Positions 37,830-49,448 of a DNA stretch of 64,000 nucleotides are shown here, one piece after another. The notes beneath the pieces are model-generated. The model did no database searches. It was not told the DNA's origin and saw nothing but the letters and a program-made list of their open reading frames with translations. Source of the stretch: Rhodococcus sp. 14-2470-1b (GTDB lineage Bacteria; Actinomycetota; Actinomycetes; Mycobacteriales; Mycobacteriaceae); assembly GCF_002259415.1 (NCBI RefSeq), contig NZ_NPFY01000031.1, forward strand, positions 62,001-126,000, given 5' to 3'. How positions within the stretch are numbered: position 1 is the first letter of the stretch; each line of letters starts with the position of its first letter. The translations under genes and the position numbers were made by a program.

Positions 37830-39502
37830 CGACACCCTCGGGGGTTGCATGGGAGGCCTCGGCCGACATCGGGTCCTGGGAGGCCTCTGCCGACATCGGG
37901 TCCTGGGAGGCCTCTGCCGACATCGGGTCCTGGGAGGCCTCGGCGGACCTCGTCGTCGTGGGGGGCGGCGTCGCGGGTCTCAGTGCGGCACTGTCGGCGA
38001 GCAGGCGCGGCCTACGTGTGCTCACGATCGCCAAGGACGGCCCGCCCGGGACCGCGACCCAGTACGCGCAGGGCGGAATAGCCGTTCCCGGAGCGGACGG
38101 GCAAGGAGCGATCGACTCGCACGTGCGCGACACATGCGACGCGGGCGGCGGACTGTGTGACGTCGAGGCCGTCCGGTCCATCGTCGCGAGCGGTCGTGAC
38201 GCCCTTGCGACGCTGCAGGAGTGGGGTGCCGTGTTCGACCGCGGTGCCGACGGTCTGCCTGCGCGTACACGTGAGGGTGGGCATTCGGTCCGGCGGATCG
38301 TGCACGCCGGGGGAGACGCGACGGGTGCCGAGGTCCAACGAGCGTTGACGATGTCGAGTCGGGAAGCCGAAGGGCACGTGGTCTTGTCCGGACGAGTGGT
38401 TCGCGTTCTCACTGTGTCGCAGCACGTCGTCGGGGCGCTCGTGTTGTCCGATCGAGGCTACGGCGTCGTCCACGCGCCCGCGGTTCTGCTCGCGACGGGC
38501 GGTCTGGGGCAGCTGTTCTCGTGCAGCACCAACCCGGCCGGTGCGACGGCCGATGGAATCGCACTCGGTCTCGATGCCGGCGCGGACGCGGCGGATCTGG
38601 AGTTCGTTCAGTTCCATCCGACGGTGCTGTTTGCCGCGGGCAGCACCGGGCGCAGGCCGCTCGTCAGCGAGGCCGTGCGAGGTGAGGGTGCTGTTCTGGT
38701 GGATCAGGAGGGTGTGCGCTTCATGGCCGGAAGCCACCCGATGGGCGATCTTGCTCCGCGTGACGTCGTGTCGCGTGCGATCGCCGAGCGACTGCACGCC
38801 ACCGGTACCGACCATGTTCTGCTGGACGCCAGGACGATTCGGGACTTCCATGCTCGTTTCCCGACGGTCACCGCTTCGTGCCTCGCCGCGGGAATCGACC
38901 CGGCCCACGACCTCGTTCCGGTCGCACCGGCGGCCCACTACTCGTGCGGAGGACTTGTCACCGACGTGTGGGGGCGCACGTCGGTGACCGGTCTGTACGC
39001 GGCCGGTGAGGTGGCGCGGACAGGGTTGCACGGAGCCAATCGCCTCGCGTCGAACAGCCTGCTCGAGGGTCTTGTCGTGGGTGAGCGCGTCGGACGAGCA
39101 GCGGTGGAACGACTCGGGTCACCGACCCCCGAGGTTGACGTGTCCGTTCCGAACGTCGCTGCGGTTCCACGTGATCGACTCCAGAAGGTGATGACCGAGC
39201 GCGTCGGTGTGGTGCGTGACGAAGGTGGTCTTCGCATCGCCGCAGAGGTTCTTCGAGAATCCACCACCCGCGACGTGGTCGACGGAAGGGCGCTCGAGGA
39301 CTCGGCGCTGACAGCGGCGGCGTCGGCACTCGTTCTCGCGGCGAACCAGCGCACCGAGAGTCGGGGGTGCCACACGCGGGCGGACCATCCCGAAGTCCGG
39401 GACGATCTGCTGGGCAGTTTCAGAATTTCCAGGAACGAGGAGGGCGTGCTCGAATCGACGTTCGAGGCCCGCCTTTCGCACGTGACGACAGGGGTGAGCT
39501 GA
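37826..39502 (+). CDS. nadB: L-aspartate oxidase
   Basis: FAD enzyme that oxidises aspartate to iminoaspartate, feeding NadA. 558 residues from GTG 37826, which overlaps the nadA stop; no other suitable start exists before the FAD motif. The FAD Rossmann motif [13 protein letters not shown] begins at 43. HPTVLF, RGEGA and the active-site block [17 protein letters not shown] are present. The N-terminus is unusual: residues 9-42 are WEASADIGS repeated nearly four times before the fold starts. Followed two bases later by nadC. Confidence 0.95.
   Translation: MTTPSGVAWEASADIGSWEASADIGSWEASADIGSWEASADLVVVGGGVAGLSAALSASRRGLRVLTIAKDGPPGTATQYAQGGIAVPGADGQGAIDSHVRDTCDAGGGLCDVEAVRSIVASGRDALATLQEWGAVFDRGADGLPARTREGGHSVRRIVHAGGDATGAEVQRALTMSSREAEGHVVLSGRVVRVLTVSQHVVGALVLSDRGYGVVHAPAVLLATGGLGQLFSCSTNPAGATADGIALGLDAGADAADLEFVQFHPTVLFAAGSTGRRPLVSEAVRGEGAVLVDQEGVRFMAGSHPMGDLAPRDVVSRAIAERLHATGTDHVLLDARTIRDFHARFPTVTASCLAAGIDPAHDLVPVAPAAHYSCGGLVTDVWGRTSVTGLYAAGEVARTGLHGANRLASNSLLEGLVVGERVGRAAVERLGSPTPEVDVSVPNVAAVPRDRLQKVMTERVGVVRDEGGLRIAAEVLRESTTRDVVDGRALEDSALTAAASALVLAANQRTESRGCHTRADHPEVRDDLLGSFRISRNEEGVLESTFEARLSHVTTGVS
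37850..37948. repeat. 27-base tandem repeat at the 5' end of nadB
   Basis: Three full 27-base units (37850, 37877, 37904) and a partial fourth from 37931, starting TGGGAGGCCTC. They differ by one or two bases and encode WEASADIGS in frame. This is the longest unit of the repeat set in the window. Confidence 0.96.
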
Positions 39503-39504
39503 CA

Positions 39505-40371
39505 GTGAACGCGCTGATCGAACAAGGACTCGATCCCGACGAGATCCGGTCGATCGTCCGCACCGCGTTGGCGGAGGATCTCAGGTACGGGCCAGATGTG
39601 ACCACGACGGCAACGGTGCCCGCAGACGCGCGCGCGACGGCGAAAGTGGTGTCCCGGCAACTGGGCACCGTCGCGGGAATCGACGTGGGTCTTCTCGTCC
39701 TCGACGAGGTGTTGGGCGTAGGCGGGTACACGGTCGAGGAACGCGTCACCGACGGCACCGAAGTTGTTCCCGGACAGTCGGTTCTGACCGTCACAGCGGC
39801 AACGAGGGGTCTGTTGACCGCCGAGCGCACGATGTTGAACCTGGTGTGTCACCTGTCCGGAATCGCGACCGCGACCGCAGCATGGGTCGGCGAGGTTGCC
39901 GACACCGACACGAAGATCAGAGACAGCCGAAAGACGCTGCCCGGCTTACGGTCTCTGCAGAAGTACGCGGTGCGCGCAGGCGGGGGAGTGAACCATCGAA
40001 TGGGTTTGGGTGACGCGGCTTTGATCAAGGACAACCACGTCGCAGCCGCGGGGTCGGTCGTCGCGGCGTTGCAGGCCGTCCGTGATGCAGCGCCCGACAT
40101 CGAGTGCGAGGTGGAGGTGGACAGCCTCGAACAACTCGATCAGGTACTTGCCGAGAACGTCCAGTTGGTACTGCTGGACAACTTCGCCCTGTGGCAGACG
40201 CAGATGGCCGTCCAGCGCCGAGGCACACTGTCTCCGCAGACCAAGTTGGAGTCCTCCGGTGGTCTGACGATCGACGTCGCCCGCGACTACGCGAAGACCG
40301 GAGTGGACTTTCTCGCGGTCGGCGGGTTGACGCATTCGGTGACGGTGCTGGATCTCGGGCTGGATATGTAG
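39505..40371 (+). CDS. nadC: Nicotinate-nucleotide pyrophosphorylase (quinolinate phosphoribosyltransferase)
   Basis: Converts quinolinate and PRPP to nicotinate mononucleotide, completing the de novo route. 288 residues from GTG 39505 with AGGGG upstream; the frame also opens at 39367 inside nadB but is not family-like there. QPRTase features: RDSRKTLPGLRSLQKYAVRAGGG, NHRMGLGDAALIKDNH and the SSGGL phosphate loop near the C-terminus. Last gene of the nadABC operon. Confidence 0.96.
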   Translation: MNALIEQGLDPDEIRSIVRTALAEDLRYGPDVTTTATVPADARATAKVVSRQLGTVAGIDVGLLVLDEVLGVGGYTVEERVTDGTEVVPGQSVLTVTAATRGLLTAERTMLNLVCHLSGIATATAAWVGEVADTDTKIRDSRKTLPGLRSLQKYAVRAGGGVNHRMGLGDAALIKDNHVAAAGSVVAALQAVRDAAPDIECEVEVDSLEQLDQVLAENVQLVLLDNFALWQTQMAVQRRGTLSPQTKLESSGGLTIDVARDYAKTGVDFLAVGGLTHSVTVLDLGLDM

Positions 40372-40400
40372 ACGGTGGCCGTCTTGTAGATTCGAATCCG

Positions 40401-40826
40401 ATGTCAGAGATACAGAGCGTCCGCCTCGACAGCTGGATCTGGGCGGTCCGGTTGTTCAAGACCCGGTCGGCAGCGGCCGCCGCGTGCCGTGCGGGTCATG
40501 TTCGAGTGAACGGGACTCCGGCGAAACCCGGTCTGCGTATCGGCGTCGACGACGAGGTCAGACTACGGGTGGACGGTCTGGAGAAGATCGTGGTGGTGAC
40601 CCGCCTGATCGCCAAACGCGTCGGAGCGCCGGTGGCCGCGGAATGCATGCTCGACCGCAGTCCGCCCCCGCCGCCGAAGGAAATTCTGGCCTCACAACCT
40701 CGACGTGACCGAGGCGCCGGACGGCCGACCAAGCGGGACCGCCGCGACCTGGACAAGCTGCGCGACCTGGACAAGCTGCGCGGCCTGGATCGTGTGCGGG
40801 ACCTCGAGCGCCACCACGGAGGCTGA
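40401..40826 (+). CDS. S4-domain RNA-binding protein, Hsp15/HslR-like
   Basis: 141 residues. S4 RNA-binding domain at about 8-70 (VRLDSWIWAVRLFKTRSAAAAACRAGHVRVNG) as in Hsp15/RqcH-associated heat-shock proteins that bind 50S-nascent-chain complexes. A basic, Pro-rich C-terminal region follows (SPPPPPKEILASQPRRDRGAGRPTKRDRR), ending in a charged repeat (RDLDKL). Stand-alone gene 29 bases after nadC; convergent with the LysR gene, whose stop is six bases away. Confidence 0.88.
   Translation: MSEIQSVRLDSWIWAVRLFKTRSAAAAACRAGHVRVNGTPAKPGLRIGVDDEVRLRVDGLEKIVVVTRLIAKRVGAPVAAECMLDRSPPPPPKEILASQPRRDRGAGRPTKRDRRDLDKLRDLDKLRGLDRVRDLERHHGG
40745..40798. repeat. 18-base tandem repeat at the 3' end of the S4 gene
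   Basis: Two perfect 18-base copies of CGACCTGGACAAGCTGCG (40745-40762, 40763-40780) and a degenerate third. In-frame, encoding RDLDKL hexapeptides at the C-terminus. Confidence 0.9.
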
Positions 40827-40832
40827 CCGCGT

Positions 40833-41861
40833 TCAGCGCTTCGGACGCTTGCGCGGCCCCGCCTTGCGCGGTGCTTTCCCGCTCTGCGCTTTCCCGCTCT
40901 GCGCTTTCCCGCTCTGCGTCCTGCCGCTCGGCGCTGCGGGCTTCTTGACCTGATTCGGCTTTCGGGTCTGGTCCGCTGTTTTGCCTCGTGAACTGCGCGT
41001 CGACCTGCCGCGGACGATGCCGAAGAATTCCTCGACGTTCTCGGTGTTCTTCTCGCTCGGCCAGGCGAGCGCGACCGTGGATCCGGCCACCCCGTCCACC
41101 GGCCGATACACGAGATCCTTGCGAGAATGCAGTCGCGCGATGGACTGAGGGACGATGGCGAGCCCCAGACCCGCAGCGACGTATTCGACGAGTTCCGAAT
41201 TGGACGAGATGTCCGGGATCGGGAGGGCCCTGCCGTCGGCGATCTCGGTGGCGACGGCTGCCCACTCCGGCATGTCCTCGGGCGACTGCAGGAGGTGCTC
41301 GTCGGCCAGATCGGTCACCGCGATCCGGTCGAACGCGGCCACCGCGTGATCCTTGGGGACGACGACCACAGGGACTTCCTCGTACAGTGCAACGACACTC
41401 AGCCCGTCACGATCGACCGGCAGGCGAACGAAGCCGGCGTCGACGGCGCCGCTGCGAAGCAAGTCGAGTTGGGTGTCGACGGTGGTAGGGACGAGTTCTA
41501 GGGCAATGTCTTCGAATCGCTCGGCCCAGATCCGGCTCCACTTCGTCGGGGTCACGCCTTCGGTGAACCCGACAGTGAGGGTGGCGGCTTGGGCGGCTGT
41601 GCGCGCGGCCTCGGCGCGGAGTCGTACCTCGTCCTCGGCGACGCGCGCACGGGCGGTGACGAGAAACTCCCGGCCTTCGGCGGACAGCTGGGTCGGGCTC
41701 ACGCCAGGACTGAACAGTGGGTACCCCAGTTCGGCTTCCATGTCGATGACAGCCGCGCTGAGTTTCGTCCTGGCGATGTTCAGCTTCTTCGCGGCGCGTG
41801 CGAAGTGCAGTTCCTCGGCCACGGCGATGTACCAGCGGAGCATCTGCACGTCGAAATTCAC
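40833..41861 (-). CDS. LysR-family regulator with a long basic C-terminal tail
   Basis: 342 residues from GTG 41861; the open frame runs upstream but over two other genes. N-terminal winged helix (about 8-65, LHFARAAKKLNIARTKLSAAVIDMEAELG), effector domain (about 90-280). The end is unusual: residues 284-342 are about one-third Lys/Arg with almost no acid, including three QSGKA repeats, resembling histone-H1-like DNA-compacting tails. Divergent from the DUF5997-like gene, which it probably regulates. Effector unknown. Confidence 0.88.
   Translation of the reverse strand: MNFDVQMLRWYIAVAEELHFARAAKKLNIARTKLSAAVIDMEAELGYPLFSPGVSPTQLSAEGREFLVTARARVAEDEVRLRAEAARTAAQAATLTVGFTEGVTPTKWSRIWAERFEDIALELVPTTVDTQLDLLRSGAVDAGFVRLPVDRDGLSVVALYEEVPVVVVPKDHAVAAFDRIAVTDLADEHLLQSPEDMPEWAAVATEIADGRALPIPDISSNSELVEYVAAGLGLAIVPQSIARLHSRKDLVYRPVDGVAGSTVALAWPSEKNTENVEEFFGIVRGRSTRSSRGKTADQTRKPNQVKKPAAPSGRTQSGKAQSGKAQSGKAPRKAGPRKRPKR
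40873..40917. repeat. 15-base tandem repeat at the 3' end of the LysR gene
   Basis: Three perfect 15-base copies of GCTTTCCCGCTCTGC (40873, 40888, 40903); on the coding strand they encode QSGKA within the basic tail. Confidence 0.96.
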
Positions 41862-41933
41862 ATGGTCAACACTATGCGAGAACCGGCGGGTGTCCGGACG
41901 GTGGCATCGGGCGCTGCGTGGGGAAGATAGGCT

Positions 41934-42350
41934 GTGCGGGTGAGCCCGGAGAAGAATCAGCAGAACATGAAGCCCCTGACCGCGGCGAACAAGCTCGGCA
42001 TCTACCTTCCTGCTACTCCGCAGGAGTTCCAGGCGACTCCCGTGAGCCGCTCCGAGCTCGACGCGCTGAGGCAGAATCCGCCGCAGTGGTTGGCGGACCT
42101 TCAGCAGCACGGCCCGTTCCCGAAGGACGTCATCGCGCGCAAGCTCGGGATCTCCATCGCAGGACTGGGAAGGTCCGGCGTGACCGAGGCGCTGACGTCG
42201 GAACAGATCGAGACGTTGCTCGCCGACAAGCCGGACTGGCTCGTGAAGGAACAGCGGCTGCAGAAGGAAGTGCGCGCCGAGGCCGAACGCGTCAAGGCGA
42301 AGGAAGAAGCCCGCCGCGCGGCCTCCAATCGGCCGCAGAAGCTCCGCTGA
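41934..42350 (+). CDS. DUF5997-like protein of unknown function
   Basis: 138 residues from GTG 41934 (GTG 41940 or ATG 41967 also possible; the conserved part begins MKPLTAANKLGIYLPATPQEF). A soluble, mostly helical protein with the pattern NPPQWLADLQQHGPFPKDVIARKLGISIAGLGR, which looks like a helix-turn-helix-type segment, and a charged coiled C-terminus. Adjacent to and divergent from a LysR regulator. Family assignment is by eye. The last five codons and stop are the first unit of a tandem repeat. Confidence 0.78.
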   Translation: MRVSPEKNQQNMKPLTAANKLGIYLPATPQEFQATPVSRSELDALRQNPPQWLADLQQHGPFPKDVIARKLGISIAGLGRSGVTEALTSEQIETLLADKPDWLVKEQRLQKEVRAEAERVKAKEEARRAASNRPQKLR

Positions 42351-42427
42351 CCAGAGGTACAGAAGCTTCGCTGACCAGAGGAACAGAAGCTCCGCTGACC
42401 GAAGTTGCAGAAGCTTCGCTGAACTGA
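42336..42427. repeat. 24-base tandem repeat spanning the stop of the DUF5997-like gene
   Basis: Four units of about 24 bases (42336, 42360, 42384, 42408), each starting CAGAAGCT and containing CGCTGA. Unit 1 is the end of the gene (Q-K-L-R-stop); units 2-4 repeat the same codons and stop in the intergenic space up to the YchJ-like gene. Confidence 0.95.
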
Positions 42428-42811
42428 CTACGGGCTGAGGACACCGTCGAGATAGAGCCAGTGTCCGTGTTCGCGAACGAATCGGCTGCGCTCGTGCAGG
42501 ACGCCGTTTCCGTCGGGATGCCGGTAGAAGGCACTGAACGCCACGACCCCATCGGAGTCGAGTAATCCACCGGAGCTGGTGTCGTCGATGTCCAGCCGGT
42601 ACCAACGTTGCTCGTCGTCCAGGGTGAGCTCGGCGGGCCTGGTCGTCGGGTGCCACGTTCGGAGCAGGTACTCGGGGTCGCGGACGGCGAATGCGGTGTA
42701 CCGCGACCGCATCAGTCGTTCGGCGGTGGGTGCGTGTGTGATTCCTGCGAGAAACGGCCCGCAGCAGGCGTCGAGCAGGTCGCCGCTGAGGCAGGTGCAG
42801 GTGGTGCTCAC
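42428..42811 (-). CDS. YchJ-family (UPF0225) protein
   Basis: 127 residues. N-terminal SEC-C-like metal-binding Cys cluster (CTCLSGDLLDACCG) followed by the NTF2-like YchJ core with LMRSRYTAFAVRDPEYLLRTWHP, FSAFYR and HERSRFVREHGHWLYLDG. Likely binds zinc; biological role not established. The start overlaps the stop of the 53-residue gene upstream (ATGA), so the two are coupled. Confidence 0.88.
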   Translation of the reverse strand: MSTTCTCLSGDLLDACCGPFLAGITHAPTAERLMRSRYTAFAVRDPEYLLRTWHPTTRPAELTLDDEQRWYRLDIDDTSSGGLLDSDGVVAFSAFYRHPDGNGVLHERSRFVREHGHWLYLDGVLSP

Positions 42812-42969
42812 TCGTCGACCACGGCGACGTCGTAGGTGCCCAGTTCGTGTTCGTCGCGGTGACCTTCGTCTCGAATCCAGGTGTTGGCTTCGAGGAGCGT
42901 GTCGAAGGTCCCGAGCGCCGTGACGGTGTCGCCGTCGGGTGATTTCATGAGCACTTGGTACTTCCTCAT
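42808..42969 (-). CDS. Small protein of unknown function coupled to YchJ-like gene
   Basis: 53 residues from ATG 42969 with GGAG eight bases upstream; the open frame extends further upstream over the LysE gene but is not coding there. Compact sequence (MRKYQVLMKSPDGDTVTALG...), acidic C-terminus. The four-base overlap with the next gene and a proper ribosome site support it. No family recognised. Confidence 0.65.
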   Translation of the reverse strand: MRKYQVLMKSPDGDTVTALGTFDTLLEANTWIRDEGHRDEHELGTYDVAVVDE

Positions 42970-42986
42970 GGTGCTGACTCCTGCCT

Positions 42987-43616
42987 TCAGATCGGGTTGG
43001 CTCTGCGGATGGTGGCCAGGAACGTGGCTGCGACGAAGAACAGGCCGGCGAACGTCCTGTTCATGGCGACCTGCTGACGGTGCGAGCGCATCAGCTTCAG
43101 CACTCGCGACGCGAGTGAGGTGTAGCCGGTCATCACGAGCATGTCCACGGCAACCATCGTGGCAGCGATGATCATGTACTGCGGCAGAAGTGGATGTGCC
43201 GGGTCGAGGAATTGTGGGAGAACGGCCAGCATGAACACCACTGCCTTGGGGTTCGAGGCGTTGACGAGGAAGCCTCGTCCGAGCATCGCGACGCCCCGGT
43301 CGGCGACGCCGGGGGCGTTGTCGATGTCGGTCGGACCCGCCCGCCATTGCCTGATTCCGAGGTAGACGAGATAGGCGACGCCGAACCACTTGATCGCCGA
43401 GAACGCCACCGCCGACCCCGCGAGGACGGCGCCGAGGCCGACCGCGACGATTCCGATCTGCAGCAGCAACCCGATCTGCAGACCGACGATGTTCCAGTAA
43501 CCGCGTCCCAGTCCGTAGCGGAGGCCGGTGGACATCGAGGCGATGGCGCCCGCGCCGGGCGAGAGGCTGATCACTACTGCCGCGCCGAGGAACGCCAACC
43601 AGACGTGCATGCTCAT
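42987..43616 (-). CDS. LysE/RhtB-family amino-acid exporter
   Basis: 209 residues from ATG 43616 (43610 also possible). Six hydrophobic segments; the start SMHVWLAFLGAAVVISLSPGAGAIASMSTGLRYG and the NPKAVVFMLAVLPQFLDP block are diagnostic of the family. Exports basic or neutral amino acids or homoserine-type compounds; substrate unknown. Starts 17 bases before the small 53-residue gene on the same strand and may form a three-gene unit with it and the YchJ-like gene. Confidence 0.9.
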   Translation of the reverse strand: MSMHVWLAFLGAAVVISLSPGAGAIASMSTGLRYGLGRGYWNIVGLQIGLLLQIGIVAVGLGAVLAGSAVAFSAIKWFGVAYLVYLGIRQWRAGPTDIDNAPGVADRGVAMLGRGFLVNASNPKAVVFMLAVLPQFLDPAHPLLPQYMIIAATMVAVDMLVMTGYTSLASRVLKLMRSHRQQVAMNRTFAGLFFVAATFLATIRRANPI

Positions 43617-43668
43617 GGGACTATTGAACATCAGGAGTGGTTGCGGCGATCGTGGGTACTGAACCGGT

Positions 43669-44136
43669 ATGGCTTCCATCGAAACGATCGATCAAGGTGA
43701 CCGCGTCGTGGCTCGTCGCACCGTCGTGAATGCGCCTTCGTCCGAGTTGTTCGCTCTCGTCGCGGATCCGCATCGGCACGGCGAATTGGACGGGTCCGGC
43801 ACCGTGAAGGACACGGTCCGCGGGCCGAGCCGTCTGACGCCCGGAGCGAAGTTCTCCGTCGGCATGAAGCAGTTCGGAGTTCCGTATCGGATCACCAGCA
43901 CGGTCACGGATTTTCGCGATGACGCGGACGTCAAGGTCATCGAGTGGCAGCATCCGATGGGGCACACGTGGCGTTGGCAGTTCGAGGAGACCGAGCCGGG
44001 TCGTTCCGCTGTGACCGAGTCCTTCGACTACAGCACGGCGAAGGCTCCGAAGCTGCTCGAGGTGTTCAAGATGCCGCAGAAGAATGCGAAAGGCATCAGT
44101 TCGACGCTTGCACAGCTTGCCCGCAAGTACGCCTGA
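43669..44136 (+). CDS. SRPBCC-family (START-like) protein
   Basis: 155 residues covering a full START/Bet v 1-like fold: VVARRTVVNAPSSELFALVADPHRHGELDGSG, then VTDFRDDADVKVIEWQHPMGHTWRWQFEE. Members bind hydrophobic ligands; no catalytic signature was seen. Divergent from the LysE gene and upstream of hisD with a 110-base gap. Role unknown. Confidence 0.88.
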   Translation: MASIETIDQGDRVVARRTVVNAPSSELFALVADPHRHGELDGSGTVKDTVRGPSRLTPGAKFSVGMKQFGVPYRITSTVTDFRDDADVKVIEWQHPMGHTWRWQFEETEPGRSAVTESFDYSTAKAPKLLEVFKMPQKNAKGISSTLAQLARKYA

Positions 44137-44246
44137 CGCGAGCACCTCGTCACCGTCTGCAGGACGTGCGGGGATAACCGATTGGCACCGGCACTATCCT
44201 TGAGGATCGACAACCGTCACTTCTCGTCGTTTCGCAAGGAGTCCTT

Positions 44247-47355
<3,109 letters not shown>

Positions 47356-47362
47356 CGCCGGC

Positions 47363-48517
47363 TTGACTTCTCGGCTCCTGAAGATCGAGGGGCTGCCCGC
47401 GGCGATGGTCATGGGGGCGGCCGCGTTCGGTGGCTGGGGACTGCTCCTGCCCGTCGTTCCGTTGGCAGTGTCGGTCGGAGGCGGATCCACGGCCGTGGCC
47501 GGGGCGACCACGGCCTTGTTCATGACAACGACGGTTCTCACCCAACTTTTCGTTCCCAGGCTGCTCGTTCGCTTCGGTCACCGGCCGGTGCTCGCGGCGG
47601 GATGCGTCCTGCTCGGAGTGCCTGCGCTCGTCCTCGTGGCGTCGGCTGCCGTGGTGCCCGCGCTGGCTGTATCCGCTGTGCGCGGAGTGGGTTTCGGGCT
47701 GTTGACCGTCGCCGGTGCGGCGTTGGTGGCGGAGTTGGCCCCGCCCGCCCTGCTGGGGCGCGCCACCGGAGCGCAGGGCATCGCGGTGGCGCTGTCGCAG
47801 ATGGTGACGTTGCCGCTCGGCCTCGTGCTGTTCTCCGTGTCCCCGACGGCAGTGTTCGTCGTCGGGGCGCTGGTCTCGGTGAGCGGGCTGTTCGCGATCG
47901 TTTTTCTGCCGGCGGTGCGGCCGATGGCTCCGCCGCGTCGGGACAAGTCCGACGGACGATCGTCGGCACGCGCGCTGGTGATTCCGTGTCTTGCCGTCGC
48001 GGCGGCATCTGCGTCGTTCGGTGGGTTGTCCAGTCTGCTGCCGATCGCCGAGCCCGGCCGGGAGTCGATGATCGGTGTCTCCCTCGCCGTGATCAGCGGT
48101 TCGATGCTGATCGGACGCTACGGCGCGGGCGCAGTGGCGGATCGTCTCGGCATCGGGCGCTCTCTCGCACCAGCGCTGCTGCTGGTGTTCGGTGGGGGAA
48201 CGTTGTTCGCTGTCGCCGTCGCACAACGCAACCCCGCGGCTGTCTTCATCGCCGCGGCCGTACTGTTCGGCCTCGGCTACGGAGCGACCCAGAACGACAG
48301 CCTGGTGATGACGTTCCGTGCAGCCGGCCCGGAGAGATTCAGTCAGGCCAGTGCCGCATGGAACATCGGGTTCGACGCGGGGACCGGGGCAGGCGCGATG
48401 GCCCTCGGGGTGATCGTCGGGACGGTCGGTTACGCCACAGGATTCGCGACGGCGGCGTCGGTGGCGCTCGCGATGGCCGCGGTGGTCGCGATCTACTCGT
48501 GGCGGAGGCCTGGATAG
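47363..48517 (+). CDS. MFS transporter within the his cluster
   Basis: 384 residues if the TTG at 47363 is used (seven bases after hisB); ATG 47405 is an alternative. About 12 hydrophobic segments. A motif-A-like RFGHRP and the C-half GAVADRLGIGRS are visible. It sits between hisB and hisH with short gaps and so shares their transcript. M. tuberculosis lacks a gene at this position (hisB-hisH adjacent), so it is an insertion. Substrate unknown. Confidence 0.85.
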   Translation: MTSRLLKIEGLPAAMVMGAAAFGGWGLLLPVVPLAVSVGGGSTAVAGATTALFMTTTVLTQLFVPRLLVRFGHRPVLAAGCVLLGVPALVLVASAAVVPALAVSAVRGVGFGLLTVAGAALVAELAPPALLGRATGAQGIAVALSQMVTLPLGLVLFSVSPTAVFVVGALVSVSGLFAIVFLPAVRPMAPPRRDKSDGRSSARALVIPCLAVAAASASFGGLSSLLPIAEPGRESMIGVSLAVISGSMLIGRYGAGAVADRLGIGRSLAPALLLVFGGGTLFAVAVAQRNPAAVFIAAAVLFGLGYGATQNDSLVMTFRAAGPERFSQASAAWNIGFDAGTGAGAMALGVIVGTVGYATGFATAASVALAMAAVVAIYSWRRPG

Positions 48518-48526
48518 ACTGGCGGC

Positions 48527-49156
48527 ATGAAGTCTGTCGCGCTGCTCGATTACGGCTCGGGCAATCTGCATTCCGCGAAACGGGCCCTCGACCGGGTGGG
48601 CGCAGACGTCACCGTCACCGCCGATCCCAAGATCGCGCTCGCGGCCGACGGGTTGGTGGTGCCCGGCGTTGGCGCGTTCGCTGCGTGCATGGAGGGCCTC
48701 CTGGGAGTCAAAGGTGACCGGATCATCGGTCAACGTCTCGCCGGTGGTCGACCCGTCCTCGGCATCTGCGTCGGAATGCAGATCATGTTCGACCGTGGCG
48801 TTGAATTCGGAACGTCGGCCGCTGGTTGCGGTGAGTGGCCGGGGACCGTCGAACGACTGCAGGCGGACGTGCTGCCGCACATGGGCTGGAACACCGTCCG
48901 AGCACCGGAGAAGAGCGTTCTATTCGACGGTATCGACGCCGACACGCGGTTCTACTTCGTGCACTCCTACGCAACCCAGAAGTGGGAGATGGACGTCGGC
49001 GACACTATTGCCGCACCTCTGCTGACGTGGGCCGATCACGGCGGTGATTTCCTCGCCGCCGTCGAGAACGGTCCGTTGTCCGCTACGCAGTTCCACCCGG
49101 AGAAGTCCGGTGACGCGGGGGCTGCGCTGCTGAAGAACTGGATCGACTCGCTGTGA
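48527..49156 (+). CDS. hisH: Imidazole glycerol phosphate synthase, glutaminase subunit
   Basis: Class I amidotransferase that supplies ammonia to HisF. 209 residues. Catalytic triad: C81 (GICVGMQ), H190 and E192 (FHPEKS). Starts nine bases after the MFS gene; its HisF partner is encoded three genes downstream. Confidence 0.97.
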   Translation: MKSVALLDYGSGNLHSAKRALDRVGADVTVTADPKIALAADGLVVPGVGAFAACMEGLLGVKGDRIIGQRLAGGRPVLGICVGMQIMFDRGVEFGTSAAGCGEWPGTVERLQADVLPHMGWNTVRAPEKSVLFDGIDADTRFYFVHSYATQKWEMDVGDTIAAPLLTWADHGGDFLAAVENGPLSATQFHPEKSGDAGAALLKNWIDSL

Positions 49157-49167
49157 GCACGGCCTAG

Positions 49168-49416
49168 GTGAGCGACCGGGAGTTCTCGTTCGGGCGCCTG
49201 GCCGTCGCCTCCCTCGGGAGCGCGACGCTGGTTCTCGTCGTCACCACCGCGATCGTCGCCGTCGTGCGACCGGGGCCAGGAGTCGGGCTCGCGATCGTTG
49301 CCGTCGGAATCGCTGCGGCGATCACCGCGATGGGTGTGGTGTCGACACGCATTACTCGCCGCGGTCTGGGAGCAGAGGGTTCGGCCGAGGACGGCAGCGG
49401 AGACCCTGAGCGCTGA
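49168..49416 (+). CDS. Small membrane protein between hisH and hisA
   Basis: 82 residues from GTG 49168, 11 bases after hisH. Two hydrophobic segments (about 15-33 and 38-58) and a charged C-terminal tail (GAEGSAEDGSGDPER). No family recognised. Position in the operon makes co-expression with histidine enzymes likely. Confidence 0.7.
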   Translation: MSDREFSFGRLAVASLGSATLVLVVTTAIVAVVRPGPGVGLAIVAVGIAAAITAMGVVSTRITRRGLGAEGSAEDGSGDPER

Positions 49417-49448
49417 CGGCGTCGTCGATGGCAGTAGCATAATCGCAC

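Noticed and set aside
36573..37850. Extension of the nrtR frame to 657 residues
   Set aside because: The extension is antisense to nadA, and the NrtR fold starts at the ATG next to the operator.
40391..40399. TTCGAATCC before the S4 gene, also tRNA-like
   Set aside because: No cloverleaf can be drawn and the gap is too short.
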